Below are positions 26,201 to 35,382 of a stretch of 64,000 nt of DNA, piece after piece (position 1 is the first letter of the stretch; the number at the start of each line of letters is the position of its first letter). A model generated the notes under the pieces. The model ran no database searches and was not told the origin of the DNA. It was given only the letters and a program-made list of their open reading frames with translations. The translations under genes were made by a program, and so were the position numbers. Origin of the DNA: Trichopria drosophilae (Eukaryota > Arthropoda > Insecta > Hymenoptera > Diapriidae); NCBI GenBank assembly GCA_030407085.1, contig CM059587.1:19131001-19195000 (forward strand). The letters are read 5' to 3'.

Positions 26201-26725
26201 ATGTAAATATTATAACGCGACAGCTACTTGTTAATTCAGTTATTTGCATCATTTTAATTTGGAACCTCATGGAGTTTTTAATTTTGGTTAACAATGAAAC
26301 ATTTTTTTGCTAATTTTAGTATTTTACATTATCTTGAAAAGAACCGCATCGTTGCGATTCATGAAACATGAATAATCTCCACGAACTCTTGGTCTTTTTT
26401 TAAGGAGTTCTAACTTAATTAACATTGAAAATTTTCAAAAATTTATAAATTTGAAACCATTAATTAAAAAGTCGTCAATTTGTTAAATTTGTTTCCAGTG
26501 TTAAAAGCAAGAAGAAAGACATTGTAAATTTCATTGACTTTTTAATATTGTCAAAGATTTCGAAGAACTAAAAAACTGATCATTCCCAAATTTGACATGT
26601 GAAAAATTCTTAATAGAAAAAATTTTTTTTTTAAATTTGTGAAATGATAAAAATTGAAAAAAAGGCACTAAAACAATTCACTGAAAACTTACATTCACCG
26701 ATTCCAATTCGTACGAAACACCCAT
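2107..26725 (-). CDS. Sodium-dependent nutrient amino acid transporter (SLC6 / NAAT type), nine exons, complete
   Basis: Joined exons (minus strand): 26725-26693, 18764-18609, 12224-11966, 6350-6134, 3867-3493, 3397-3031, 2938-2659, 2549-2455, 2241-2107. All introns have GT..AG borders, phases agree at every junction, and the sum is 1917 nt, giving 638 residues plus stop, the usual SLC6 length. The first membrane helix carries the family signature [10 protein letters not shown] at residues 88-97 followed by [11 protein letters not shown]. The second extracellular loop has a cysteine pair (C190, C198) and two N-glycosylation sequons (N204, N210). [10 protein letters not shown] at 323-332 marks helix 6. 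From family knowledge the protein is a 12-helix plasma-membrane symporter that uses the Na+ gradient to import amino acids. The wording around helix 1, loop 2 and helices 5-8 matches insect NAAT transporters better than monoamine or GABA transporters; this is recognition from memory. The substrate cannot be read from sequence. Confidence 0.93.
2455..2549 (-). CDS. NAAT exon 8 (residues 563-594, helix 12)
   Basis: 95 nt, acceptor TTACAG, donor GTAAGA, phase 1 in and phase 0 out. It encodes [17 protein letters not shown], a hydrophobic span that completes the twelfth helix, followed by a short charged tail. The segment was found by following splice phase from exon 7. Confidence 0.9.
2659..2938 (-). 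CDS. NAAT exon 7 (residues 470-562, helices 10-11)
   Basis: Preceded by a 92-bp intron; acceptor TTAAG, donor GTAAGG, ending in phase 1. It encodes the helix-10 region VDEYGG, the helix-10/11 motif [22 protein letters not shown] and the loop to helix 12. Confidence 0.94.
3031..3397 (-). CDS. NAAT exon 6 (residues 347-469, helices 7-9)
   Basis: Separated from exon 5 by a 95-bp intron; acceptor TTTAG, donor GTAAGT, ending in phase 0. It encodes [12 protein letters not shown] and the [10 protein letters not shown] loop, then [17 protein letters not shown]. Helix 8 follows, with [11 protein letters not shown]. Confidence 0.95.
3493..3867 (-). CDS. NAAT exon 5 (residues 222-347, helices 4-6)
   Basis: Acceptor TTTCAG, donor GTAACA, ending in phase 2. 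It opens with the conserved loop-2/helix-4 hinge ([14 protein letters not shown]), then [12 protein letters not shown], the helix-5 region ALFPYVV, and helix 6 [15 protein letters not shown], which carries Na+ and substrate ligands in the family. Confidence 0.95.
4220..5885. repeat. Long inverted repeat inside NAAT intron 4
   Basis: The left arm (about 4220-4600) and right arm (about 5500-5880) are inverted copies. They share GTGACCTTCAATT, AAGAACGGAT, CATTTTCCCTA and TTTTAGATGAAATATATTC-like blocks. Within each arm a unit of roughly 270 bp starting at the GACCTTCAATT block occurs at least twice. The arms are diverged by substitutions and small gaps. No coding remnant was seen in the centre, and no target duplication could be fixed. 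Confidence 0.6.
5275..5460. repeat. TACTG-rich short palindromic insert
   Basis: Repeated AGTACTG/CAGTAC and CCGG blocks, with TTCCCAG at the left (5276-5282) and its complement CTGGGAA at the right. It could be a small MITE nested in the larger inverted repeat, but the ends are not fixed. Confidence 0.3.
6134..6350 (-). CDS. NAAT exon 4 (residues 150-222, helix 3 and extracellular loop 2)
   Basis: Enters in phase 1 at a TTAAAG acceptor and leaves in phase 2 at a GTTAGT donor. It encodes [12 protein letters not shown], helix 3 with an [13 protein letters not shown] core, then ELP-like QLPWSYC. C190 and C198 form the probable loop-2 disulfide, and N204 and N210 are glycosylation sequons. The loop is short, as in NAAT transporters. 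Confidence 0.93.
6800..7252. repeat. GC-rich cluster of CGTAAAG motifs in A-B-A'-B' arrangement
   Basis: Segment A (6803-6888) is inverted at 7012-7098, and segment B (6889-7010) is inverted at 7115-7241, so the order is A, B, inverted A, inverted B. At least seven CGTAAAG/CTTTACG motifs lie inside, with palindromes such as CTCCTCGTGAG neighbours and CTCCGGCGAAG/CTTCGCCGGAG. The G+C content is far above its surroundings. No open frame or known family was recognised. Confidence 0.6.
7360..7410 (+). repeat. tRNA-like fragment (B-box)
   Basis: A GTTCAAGTCCC box at 7392-7402 is preceded by ATGACTGGCAACCGAAAAGTCCC, which resembles a tRNA anticodon-to-T-arm segment. No D arm or tail is seen, so it is probably a SINE relic. 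Confidence 0.3.
8311..8395 (-). repeat. tRNA-derived SINE head with A and B boxes
   Basis: On the minus strand a Leu/Ser-type D-arm region (TGGCCGCGCGTGTTAAG, 8378-8362) is followed by a perfect B box GGTTCGATTCCC (8334-8323). A T6 run, a possible Pol III terminator, comes shortly after. The acceptor arms do not pair well, so I call it a SINE or tRNA relic rather than a tRNA gene. Confidence 0.45.
11966..12224 (-). CDS. NAAT exon 3 (residues 64-149, helices 1-2)
   Basis: Acceptor TTTAG, donor GTAAAT, ending in phase 1. It encodes the SLC6 signature: the W73 region, [17 protein letters not shown] (88-97) and [11 protein letters not shown], then helix 2 and KMAPAMKG. It supplies part of the Na+ and substrate site. 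Position 99 is lysine, where I recall a small or neutral residue in most relatives. Confidence 0.95.
12490..12970. repeat. Diverged AAAATGGCG-type interspersed repeat
   Basis: Contains ATTCAAAATGGCGACTCC (about 12759), GCATCCGCCATTTT (about 12831) and CGCCATCTTGAATTC (about 12959), with two GAAAA.CCCTGTACG blocks at about 12495 and 12887. The same wording recurs near 20.96, 25.11, 28.31, 29.15 and 32.15 kb. Confidence 0.4.
14555..14605 (-). repeat. Penelope-like element terminal sequence
   Basis: The minus strand reads CTGAAGAGGACCC, then GGGGGTCGAAACGTTAA. The pairing of a CTGAAGA block with a TCGAAACGTT block is characteristic of the ends of Penelope-like elements in animals. It lies 170 bp downstream of the GIY-YIG remnant on the same strand. 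Confidence 0.6.
14775..15003 (-). pseudogene. Penelope-like GIY-YIG endonuclease remnant
   Basis: Minus-strand reading shows YI then [18 protein letters not shown], followed after a frame change by [19 protein letters not shown] and [11 protein letters not shown]. These are the conserved blocks of the C-terminal GIY-YIG domain of Penelope-like retroelements, which nicks the target DNA. In-frame stops and at least two frameshifts make it non-functional. It ends at TAA 14777-14775. Confidence 0.75.
15100..15422 (+). pseudogene. Penelope-like reverse transcriptase remnant (inverted relative to the endonuclease)
   Basis: Plus-strand reading gives [19 protein letters not shown], the RT block with PMG.PLSP. 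Then [16 protein letters not shown] follows, where the catalytic YVDD has decayed to YVAN. After a stop come [18 protein letters not shown] and [13 protein letters not shown], the blocks downstream of the RT palm. It is non-functional. It lies on the opposite strand to the adjacent endonuclease remnant. Confidence 0.78.
16322..16475. repeat. Two-copy tandem repeat, about 71-bp unit
   Basis: Units begin near 16322 and 16393, and a third start is visible at 16464. They share CATTATTA, GGTTAGGCGGAGTTCT and GGTTAG.TTA.GTTAG blocks with scattered differences. Confidence 0.6.
16666..16896. mobile_element. pogo/Tigger-like MITE (Tc1-mariner superfamily)
   Basis: A 231-bp GC-rich insert. Its left end reads CAGCAGAGTCCCGGTATATT and its right end is the inverse of CAGTAGAGTCCCGCTATATT. 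A TA follows the right end; the left flank has TT instead. Ends of this form are typical of pogo-like elements. There is no coding capacity; open frames across it on both strands are by-products of its high G+C. Confidence 0.7.
18609..18764 (-). CDS. NAAT exon 2 (residues 12-63, cytosolic N-terminus)
   Basis: 156 nt bounded by a TTTCAG acceptor and a GTAAGT donor, phase 0 on both sides. It encodes a hydrophilic, charged 52-residue segment (starts [10 protein letters not shown], ends TKGDPP), as expected for the variable cytosolic N-terminal tail of an SLC6 transporter. The reading frame continues open past both splice sites, but the flanking residues are low-complexity and intron-like. Confidence 0.82.
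19786..20578. repeat. AAGGTTA-rich segment with short inverted ends
   Basis: About ten copies of AAGGTTA/TAACCTT occur in both orientations, denser towards the two ends. The ends carry CTCACAGA (about 19788) and its complement TCTGTGAG (about 20564). This is the layout of a non-autonomous DNA element with subterminal repeats, but no target duplication was found. Confidence 0.4.
20940..21110. repeat. AAAATGGC-type interspersed repeat copy
   Basis: Contains TTCGAAATTCAAAGTGGCC, CAATATGGCATC and ATCAGCGATCCGGAAAACCC, matching the wording of the copies near 12.7, 25.1, 28.3 and 32.15 kb. Confidence 0.4.
21534..21636. mobile_element. 103-bp TA-flanked MITE nested in the LINE
   Basis: Left end CAGTGGTCCCCGTTCTAACG; right end is the inverse of CAGTGGTCCCTGCCTTAACG. 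TA is present directly outside both ends (21532-21533, 21637-21638). This matches the Tc1-mariner insertion pattern. Confidence 0.72.
21693..22023. mobile_element. 331-bp MITE nested in the LINE
   Basis: Left end TAGTAGTCCCCTTCCTAAG; right end is the inverse of CAGTAGTCCCCATCCTAAAT. TA flanks the left side and CA the right. Removing it joins LINE frames that are continuous in the related family (FDTI.. to ..KR). It is a Tc1-mariner-type non-autonomous copy, distinct from the smaller neighbour at 21534. Confidence 0.65.
24960..25450. repeat. AAAATGGC-type interspersed repeat copy
   Basis: Contains CATTCTGAATCCGCC (about 24955), AATTCAAAATGGCG (about 25108) and GGCGGATCCAAAATGA (about 25428). 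A CAGGCACCCCCGAATACAAG block near 25009 also belongs to this family's wording. Strongly diverged. Confidence 0.35.
26693..26725 (-). CDS. NAAT exon 1 (start codon, residues 1-11)
   Basis: The ATG lies at 26725-26723 in a good context (AAA before, G after) and opens an 11-codon coding segment reading [11 protein letters not shown]. It ends in phase 0 at a consensus GTAAGT donor. It joins in frame to the next exon, 7.9 kb downstream. No longer in-frame start was evident. This tiny first exon is the least certain of the nine, because it rests on its start context, donor and phase rather than on a conserved domain. Confidence 0.72.
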
Positions 26726-26990
26726 TTTGGAAGATCTTGGGCCAAAAAAATGTTGGCCGATGGAGACCTCGAACACGTCTCCAGTACGCGGCGTGAGAAA
26801 AAATAATTTGTAACGTTTCGCACGAAAGGAAGCACTGCGACTAAATAAGCTGGAGGATCAGCGGGTGCGATTAGATACAGAGAATATACGAAGGCTTTTC
26901 CTTCTTTTCCGATTGGTACGCACGCGAGGGAATTGCGATCTTGTACTTTTTTTTAATCCGCGCAATCTATAGGTATATTCGTGTGCCGCA
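26726..26990 (-). promoter_or_regulatory. Probable 5' UTR and promoter region of the NAAT gene
   Basis: The 250 bp upstream of the start codon is clearly richer in G+C than the surrounding DNA and contains several CpG steps. A CCAAT-type sequence (ACCAATCGG, minus strand) lies near 26911-26920. No convincing TATA box or initiator could be fixed, so the transcription start is not placed. A non-coding first exon further upstream cannot be excluded. Confidence 0.35.
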
Positions 26991-27264
26991 CCTCATGTAC
27001 CTATCAATCGGTAACTATTTCTCTACTGAATTAATTACTAATAAGTCCATTGAAAGACTCTGAGCTAAACTAGTACTTTTTTAACAATCAACTTGCCTAT
27101 AGGTGAGTCAGATGTGTACCTAAATGACTAAAAAGGAAAGGAGGAGTGTCAATAAGACCGATTTTTTCATTCAGTTTTTTCATTGTGTTTTTGAGCTGTT
27201 GATAAAAACACTTTCCATCTGCATAAGTGATAGTTATGACTGATCAAAGAGTAAGGTAAGTAGT

Positions 27265-27615
27265 AAACATTATTTTTCGATACAAGGCCGCAAAACCGAA
27301 TTGACGGCTCTAATGAGATATCGGTCAGAGTATCGCTTGATTGAATGAGGCCGTAAAATCTTACGGCCGTGTGTCGAACATTATTTTTTCGGTTCTGAAA
27401 GCTGTAAAAATTCGATTTCGCGGAAAATTTAGTCCGTACGGGTTATGTTTTTGACAGCGCAGATTCATGTTACACGTTATCCGTAAAATTTCATTTTACG
27501 TACTAAAAGTAGGCCGTAAAATTGGATTTTAAATTTTGAAAATTCGTTTTTTTTAATGTAAATTTATTTTTCGGTACTATAGCCGTAAAATTGGATTTTT
27601 TAATGTGAATTTTAA
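27265..27615 (+). repeat. Three direct copies of a GCCGTAAAA-containing unit
   Basis: Units at about 27268, 27378 and 27563 share ATTATTTTTCG.TAC..., a short gap, then GCCG(T/C)AAAA and C/GATT. Additional CCGTAAAAT/ATTTTACG palindromes lie between them (27351-27367, 27481-27500). Confidence 0.45.
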
Positions 27616-28133
27616 TTTTTTAATGTAAAATTTAATGTTATTTTTAATGTAAAAAATAACGAATTTTCAAAATTTTTTTTTGTTTTTCACTTAAAACTTT
27701 TGGTTGGTACCATTAATGTTAAGAGTAATTTTGACAATGAATTCATATTCTTAATAGAACAACGACGAATCAAGCATAAACTTACTTGTAAATACTAGTC
27801 AAACCATTAATGCCCAAACCGCCCAAACCCCCAGAATTACGGAATGAGTGTTTAGAAATTAAATATGCCGGCTTTTATACACAAAAAGTAAAAACAGGGC
27901 TTTTTTTCTTTTTGTTCGGTTTTCATACCAAAATCAATTTTTTAAGTTTTACTAATACAGAAAAACGGGGGCCATATTTTTTGTTGCATTTTAATATTGA
28001 AAAAATTCAGTTCTAAGATGACTACTTCAAAATAACGCCAAAATAGCTGTATTCATGGGATAAACTAATAACCGGTTCTTTAAACTCATTTTTTCAGGCA
28101 TTTATTATTATCATGTTACTTTATTATATGGTA

Positions 28134-28612
28134 CTTGATACAATTTATGATTATTAAACGATAAAAAGTGTTCTTTTTGAAAATAGAAGTCCACGTTCTC
28201 AAAAATAATCACTTTTTTACACTAGTTACGTTCCGAAAAATAATTATCCTATTTTGGAATGAAATATTACAGTAACTTCCCGAATATGAAATTAGATTTT
28301 CGAATCTCAAAATGGCGCATCCAGTATGGTGGATAACACATAAAAAAATGACAGAACTTTAGATTTAAATATTGTCATATTCTGTATGTGATTTCTGATA
28401 GAAAGTGCTCTAATTAAACTTTGTCGTATAGTACGTCAATTTGCATAAAAAAAGTCATTCTCGAAATTACTAAATTTCAGGCTGTAATTGTCTCTGAATT
28501 ACATTAATTACTTTTTTCGAGCATAACTTTCATTGTTTGATATAATTCGTGATTATTATACGATAAAAAGGTAGTTTTTCCAAATAGAGGTCCACGAAAA
28601 AGTCCACGATAC
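28134..28612. repeat. Pair of direct repeats, about 75 bp, 395 bp apart
   Basis: 28134-28205 and 28532-28610 share TTGATA.AATT..TGATTATTA.ACGATAAAAAG and AAATAGA.GTCCACG. A copy of the AAAATGGCG-type repeat (TCTCAAAATGGCGCATCCAGTATGG, in part) lies between them near 28308. Confidence 0.5.
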
Positions 28613-31295
28613 TCCTGAGTCGTTTTTTGTACATTTCAAAATTAAACAAATTTTTTACCTTTTTACTATTTTTCTTATTTTTGTTATAATTTTGAAATGA
28701 TTTACATTGACATTTTTTAATTCTTTTCATCATCCTGTATAAAAGAGTTTAAAATATTGTTTACATAGATGCTTAAAACAAACTTTAGAATACAGATTTA
28801 GGTATTCGTACTTGACAATTTAAAAAAAAATCGCATCTCCATTCGATGTTTTCTCTGACCAAAATTTTGACTAACGCAAAACTCTACACGTACAGGGTAA
28901 TAACATGGTAATTGCATCTTCACACCCATATCTCTGGGGGATATCTAAATGAATATCGAATAATAAAACCAATATTGAATTTTATACATTCCTAGAAGAT
29001 CTCCTGATATTTCTTGGACATCTCTAGAAATTCTGGCTGATAACCCCCATGTCATGTAATTGGATTCGACTGAAATTTATTATTTGTTGGCTTTTGAAGC
29101 TTCCGATCTGGAATCTGGGGTCATTTTTGGCAATTTTTTGCACTGAAAATAGAGGATCCAATATGGCTACGAAATTTTGTTAAATTAATTCGTTTGAGAT
29201 TTTTAGGTAAAGGAATTTTGAGTCGCTGATTATAAATTTAAACTTATAGATATGATATTATGATTTTAGTATTTTTAAGAGCTACATTTTCGTAGTCAAC
29301 AAAAGAAAAAATTTCAGTGACTAGTTTCGAAAAAAATGATTAGGGAGAACCTTTTTCCGTTAGTGACCGGAAGTTCTAAGTTTTCATTGCTACTCTATTA
29401 GAAATATTGTATTAATTCAGCGGTATTTTGGTTTTATTCTTACTAAAAAATTGCTAAAACATTGTATAAATACAAGAATTTTGAAATAAATAAACCTTGA
29501 TCTTTCTATTGTAACCCACTATTATTGTTATGCCTTTTGTTTATCGTTTGAATATTCTGTTCTATAAATATTTAGACTAATAAACAAAAAATAATTGACT
29601 GAACGTTTTCATATTTTTTGCAACTACAAGTGTGTAAGCATTTGCATAATATCGTTTTGACGTTTTTGTAAATTCGTCATACATTTTATGATATATGTAA
29701 TATTCCTGTGAATTTTAAACTAACTCAAATATTTGTACAAATTTTGAAATATTAGATATCAAAATTAATTCCAAATCCTGACTATGACAACAAAACCATG
29801 CCATGATTTATGTAGATCAACTGTCTTTACAAATGAACTACCTACTAACTACGTAGGAGGACACGCTCATCGTTTTTTGGTTAATTTTACTGTCTAAATA
29901 GTGACCTCGTCAAATAGGTAATTTCACAGGCAAAGTCATTTCTTTCCTTTAATTGTCATAAATGTGACACATGCAAATTAACGATTGAATAGTCAATCTT
30001 GTGGACACTCCTAGTACGAGTAATAAGGTACTAACCACTGCCGACAGTATTCGTTTTCATACTAAATCCAATACTGACTGCGATATAACACTATTGATGG
30101 TTTTATACTGTGTCATTTATACTGTTGGACGATATCAGTACCGTAGGTACACTATAAACAAATACAATACAATACAATACAATACCTAAAGTATCCCATT
30201 TCTAGAGAAACAAAGACCAAAATGTCTCATTTAACTAACATAATTCACGCCACTCGTATATTGTGTTAAAAGAATATGGAATAAACTTTTGCATTCTTTT
30301 TCATTAATAATAAAACTCAAAAAATATATGCAGATATTCTCATCCGTAATATTTGTAAGTACGAAAAAAGACCCCATTGAGTAAACCTAAGTTTCGTTAT
30401 TTAAACGCATATCAGAGAAATGTTTTGAGTCATTGGGATCCAAAAATACCGCAAAAATAATAGTATCAGTTTCCGTATTCATTTTATAATCGTATTAAAT
30501 TTATCTTGAACGATATCGACAGAATTAAAATAATTGCTGTTTACTCTCTGCAATCCGATATTTGAGGGAAATGGGTAAATAATTTTCGGTCCTTGTACAT
30601 AGAATCAAAATGCGTCACTGATAACAACCTTGTAAATATACCTTCGAACAATGTTTTAGCGATTTTTACAACTTGTTAGCATTGACGAAATAAAATAAAG
30701 TTTGCCCAATATTGTTACATCCGCACTTTTAAAATCAAATAACAAAGAAATTAATAACCTTTTGAACAGTTATTTTACGCACCTACTAAAATTAAAGCGA
30801 AGAAATTACGATATAACCCTGTCAAAAGTACTAAATAGCCTTCGAAAAACACGTTTAATCAGAAAACAATAAATTTCAGGGTCTAATTTGTTATTAATAC
30901 TTTATTCGGACTCATGCTAAAAATATTGTAAAACATACAAAACAAGATAACTAGGTAAATACAATAACCAAAATTTACCCTCATACTAAGCGTAAAAATT
31001 ATAAATGTTTCGAAACTGGACTAAGTTATTATGGAGCAATAATACATTTATTGCTTTGCATAATTTTATTTAATTATATTTCAGTGCACACATAACGACA
31101 TACTGATCATCATTTTCATTTTTATTATTTTCATATAATCATTCTTCTGTAAAAAATTTTCTTAGTTTACAAATATATTTTCAAATAATATACAATTTTC
31201 CTGAATAAATGATGGATATTGTTTCCGGTTTTTTATTATTTTGTAATGATTCGGAAAAAAAATAAAAAAAAAAGTAGGGCCGAAGTCTGCATATT

Positions 31296-31350
31296 TGATG
31301 AGACGGGACTTGAACCTCAGACCTTTCCATTGCCGGTCTCATTTTCTATA
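31296..31350 (-). repeat. tRNA-like fragment (B-box)
   Basis: Minus strand GAGGTTCAAGTCCCGTCTC contains a good B box (31317-31305). It is followed by sequence ending in a T-rich run, and the upstream part resembles an anticodon arm. Probably a SINE relic. Confidence 0.3.
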
Positions 31351-34300
31351 ATGATGTATAGTATGTAATCGAAAGGACTAATCCTGCATTACTTTAAGTA
31401 TACTAATATGTCAATTTCACGAATGCTTCGAAGTATAGCAATACAAAGAATTTAGGAAATAACCCCTTATGCATTTATAAAGCATCTTACTAACTTTCAT
31501 TATTTTTCTCTAAACATTAAACAACATTAGTTGACTGTTCATATACCTTAATAACTCTTGGCCTATTTTGGGTTATAAACTGTTTTTCTTTTGTAACTTT
31601 CCTGTTGTTAGTTTATGTGATATATTATATTTCTAAGTACACACCAAATCCTTGTTTACTAACTTATTTTGCAATATTAGTATGTAGAATTATGATCGGA
31701 TTGATGCAACGGAAATAGCTGGATCAAAAATAATTCATATGAGGTAGAAGTAGATGAAGATTTAATCTAGTATTATTTCAAAGTAGTGAATCTCACTATA
31801 AAAGATTGGGAATTGAGTAAATCTCTTAAAGTATAACTTAACTATAGATTTAAACGGAATTGGCAATAATACTTAGAGTAATTAAGAGAGGTCTCAAACA
31901 TACACCTTAAATCTGAATTAAATCTGTTGATGTATTATTTTATCAAGCTTTCGAGAGTCACTAACTAAATATTTAAAAAAATGACTATTTCTGGAAAAAT
32001 GTTGCGAAATAAATAAAAAATCCATGTTTTTAGTTTTTTTTACGATTTTCTCCATCGAAACTGATTATAATCAATAAAATGCATATATAAAAAGTGATCC
32101 CGATTGTTGAAGATAAATAATATACTTATCATATATTTTTTAGACGCAATGGCCGATTCAAAATGGCCGCTGAACGAAAAAATTGCAACTTGACATTTTG
32201 AATGTTCAGCGATCTTGAACTTGTTGATTATTAATAAATTTTGAAAGATTATGTCTCATAGTTCCCTACGTAATAAGTTTTTTTTTAAAAGACCGATTTT
32301 AGCATTTTTTTTATTAATAATCCACGAATATAAAATGATTTTCAGAACGATGCACCTAAATTGTCATTTTGTAACATCTCTTGACCATAAAGTTACAAAA
32401 AAGTGGTTAAACAGAACAATAATTATTCGCCATGTTAGTTTACTCTGGTGGCCAGATTTAAACTACTGAGATGGGTTTCACATACAGTACACAATGATGA
32501 AAAATTCATTTCTGAAAAAATGCAGACCACATTTGATATTAAATTAAATACAATTTATGAACGATGCCTCAAAATACTTTATTTTCCATTATATTGTTTG
32601 TGCATATATTCAAATTTCTTAAAATGTCTAAAAATTAAATTTATTTAGTGGTTGCAGTGCGACTTGTCCAAAACAAGCGATTTTTTTTTAAATAAAATGA
32701 TTTCTTATAATCATGTTGCTAAATCATGTTCCGTTTCTAAACTATTTTTCTAAAACCTACCTGCTTAAAACGCTTACATTATTTTTATAGTTTCGACAAT
32801 TTGTTTAAAAAGAAATACTTCGACAAGCATCGAAGCAAAGAATTGAACAATTGCTAGTAGACAGATGCGTAATGTCAAATTTTTTGTCACTTCGTAAAAG
32901 TTATAAAGTATTTTATAGAGATAAAAATAATGAAAATTAGATACAAATTTAAGTTTTCGTAAGGTTTACGAATATAAAAGTTATATATTTGATTTTATCC
33001 CAACATGAGGTTGTTACCTTTTGCGGACATGTTGTACCTGATAGAGTTTATTTTTCGACAGATTTTCATCTTTATCCAGGTTTGTTTCATCATTTAATTT
33101 AAAGAAATGAATGTATTTCGTGTAACATTTCTATTCACTGAAAATTCTTATCTAAAATCTCCGAGTTGACAACCTAACCTAACCTAATTTAACCTTAGGG
33201 TCGAGTCCCAATACAATTTTGATTAGGATCAGAACTTGATGTCTTTTTTCAGCTATTAAGTAGTTAGTTGTTAGTTATTGACTAGAAATTGAATGCAACA
33301 AGTCCAGCGTCCACTACTTAATATGTAGTAGTACACTTATCATTTTTCTTATTTCGCAGTAATTTAACCAAAGCAAAAATTTGATGCACAAAAGTAATTC
33401 GAAAAAAAATTAACCAACAACTTTGGACAACCTGAAAATTGTCATAATTTTCTATGCTTTGCACGTACTTGATCTCATAATCGGAATTAATCATATCAAT
33501 GCAGTAATATGGCAATCTGATTGACCCACAATCTTATCAAAGTCTAAACTAAATATCCGATACAATAATTGTATTAAACTCGGTCACTTGAACACGTTAT
33601 TTACAATAAGTATCGTTCTTAGTTCTCACAACCTCTTCTGTGAAGTGTTATCTGACACATATACCTATCGTTTTATCCTCGTAAAGAAAAAAAAAATTTA
33701 TTGAATATCGAATCGGCATAACATTTAGCGACTTCAATTGTCCAGATCCAATGCTGAATAAAACTAAGGTATTTAAAAAGGTTTTGGCTTCCACATGGAT
33801 GACATTCGACATTTCAAAAACTTCTCATCATCATATTTATCAGGTCATCTAAAAGGATTAAAAGTCATTAAGTGCAGTCAAGAAAACAACAGTTGGTTAA
33901 TCAAATGTCATTATTGATCAAGTATCTAGAAACCAAGGGAGGATTTTCAAAAAACTGATCACATATAATTTATCTTTATTTAGAATATTTATTTATAGAT
34001 ATCAGGGGCTTTCCTGCCATTTCCTAGAAAATAAATAGTGAGAATTTAAACTTTTTTGCGTCGTACTGAACGGTACAAGTCTCTACCTACTGATTGATCT
34101 TTAACATTGTATTTAGGGCGTACTGAATTTTTTTGTTCACTTGCTGATCATTCTTGCAAACTATCTCGTAAATAGAACGACTAGAAAATAGTTCAGATAC
34201 TTATGATTTCTTGTTGTCAATTGGTCCTTCAGACTTCAAAAAATGATGTTTGAGAAACGCCAACGTAATATTAAATAAAACAGCATCGATATTGACCATG

Positions 34301-35382
34301 GAAATTTATACTATATACCATATACATGGACTTATAATGTACTTGTATTTAAATGTTCAACGAATTTCCATTTAAAAATTGCAATTTTTTTATTTTTGTT
34401 TATAACATGTAATCCTCTGATGTCAGACACTTGTCTGCACAGTTCCGAGTTTTATGCAATTTTGTTGGAAAACATTTGTTTGGCAAAGAAGGCGGGTTAA
34501 AGCCGCGACCCGTCGAAAAGTTTTACATAAATCAGAAATTACCTAAAAACTGCAGTAATAATTTCCATCTTTCACAAAAAAAGTTGTCCAATAAAAATAT
34601 TGAAGAAACTCTGTGAAGACGAGTCTCTAACTTTAGGACTATAAATGTTGGGAAAAAATAAAAACATACAATTTCCATTTTCATTCAGCAGAAGGTATAA
34701 ATATTAATTACACATACCCCAAAAAAAAGTATCCAATAAAAAATAGGGCTAGGGGTGCTAATTTCAGAGATAACCTTAAAATGATTCTGGGTAACGCCAA
34801 GTGCAGAACCTCAAAGATATTTATATTTAGCCAGACAAGAAACAAGTATACCATGTTCCATGAGATCCCAGTGGCCTCTTTGTCAACACTACCATGAAAA
34901 CCGTAGCATAAATCACCTTCTCCATCTTTTTTTAATATTTTAAGCAGTTTGGTCATTATAGAAGCGTAATTAACCCACGAACCACCATTTTCATCATAAA
35001 AATCATGTTCAACACATCAAAATACATGAGAGTAATACAGTCCCAACTTGATATTAATTATATGCATTTTTTATAAGTCTTTAACACTAAAACACTTAAT
35101 TTTTAATGTTTTTTTGTGGTTATCGTTGAAATCAGCTCACCTAGCCCTATTTTTTGTAGTGTTCAGAGGATTAAAATACGTTGGAATAATTGGGTCCCAT
35201 ACTCAGCACAATACACTTATTTTTTGTGGGCCTGTGTTATTATTACTGCTTAAGTACCATAAACATAAATAACATTAATTAGGTTTACCTTGTATGTTTG
35301 CAATCCAAAGAAACATCTAATACACCTTAATTGTCTAACAGTTTTGTTCTTGAGAAAATCTAACATTATTCCATATTAAAAA

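Larger units (their letters stand above)
18765..26692 (-). other. NAAT intron 1
   Basis: A 7.9-kb first intron with an AAGGTTA-rich segment (19.79-20.58 kb) and a decayed LINE with two nested MITEs (21.17-22.56 kb). Diverged AAAATGGC-type repeats lie at 20.9-21.1 and 25.0-25.45 kb. The rest, including 22.8-24.9 and 25.5-26.6 kb, is AT-rich with nothing recognisable. Confidence 0.82.
26991..35382. other. Intergenic, no gene seen
   Basis: Between the NAAT promoter region and the next candidate gene. Besides the separately listed repeats it contains an (AATAC)n stretch near 30163-30185, three CCTAA units at 33173-33187, and a diverged inverted pair (34738-34780 and 35115-35160, sharing CTAGCCCTATTTTTT). 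No supported coding region was found on either strand. Confidence 0.6.

Noticed and set aside
33173..33187. Three CCTAA units resembling the insect telomere repeat
   Set aside because: Only three units in AT-rich DNA; consistent with chance and far too short for a telomeric tract.
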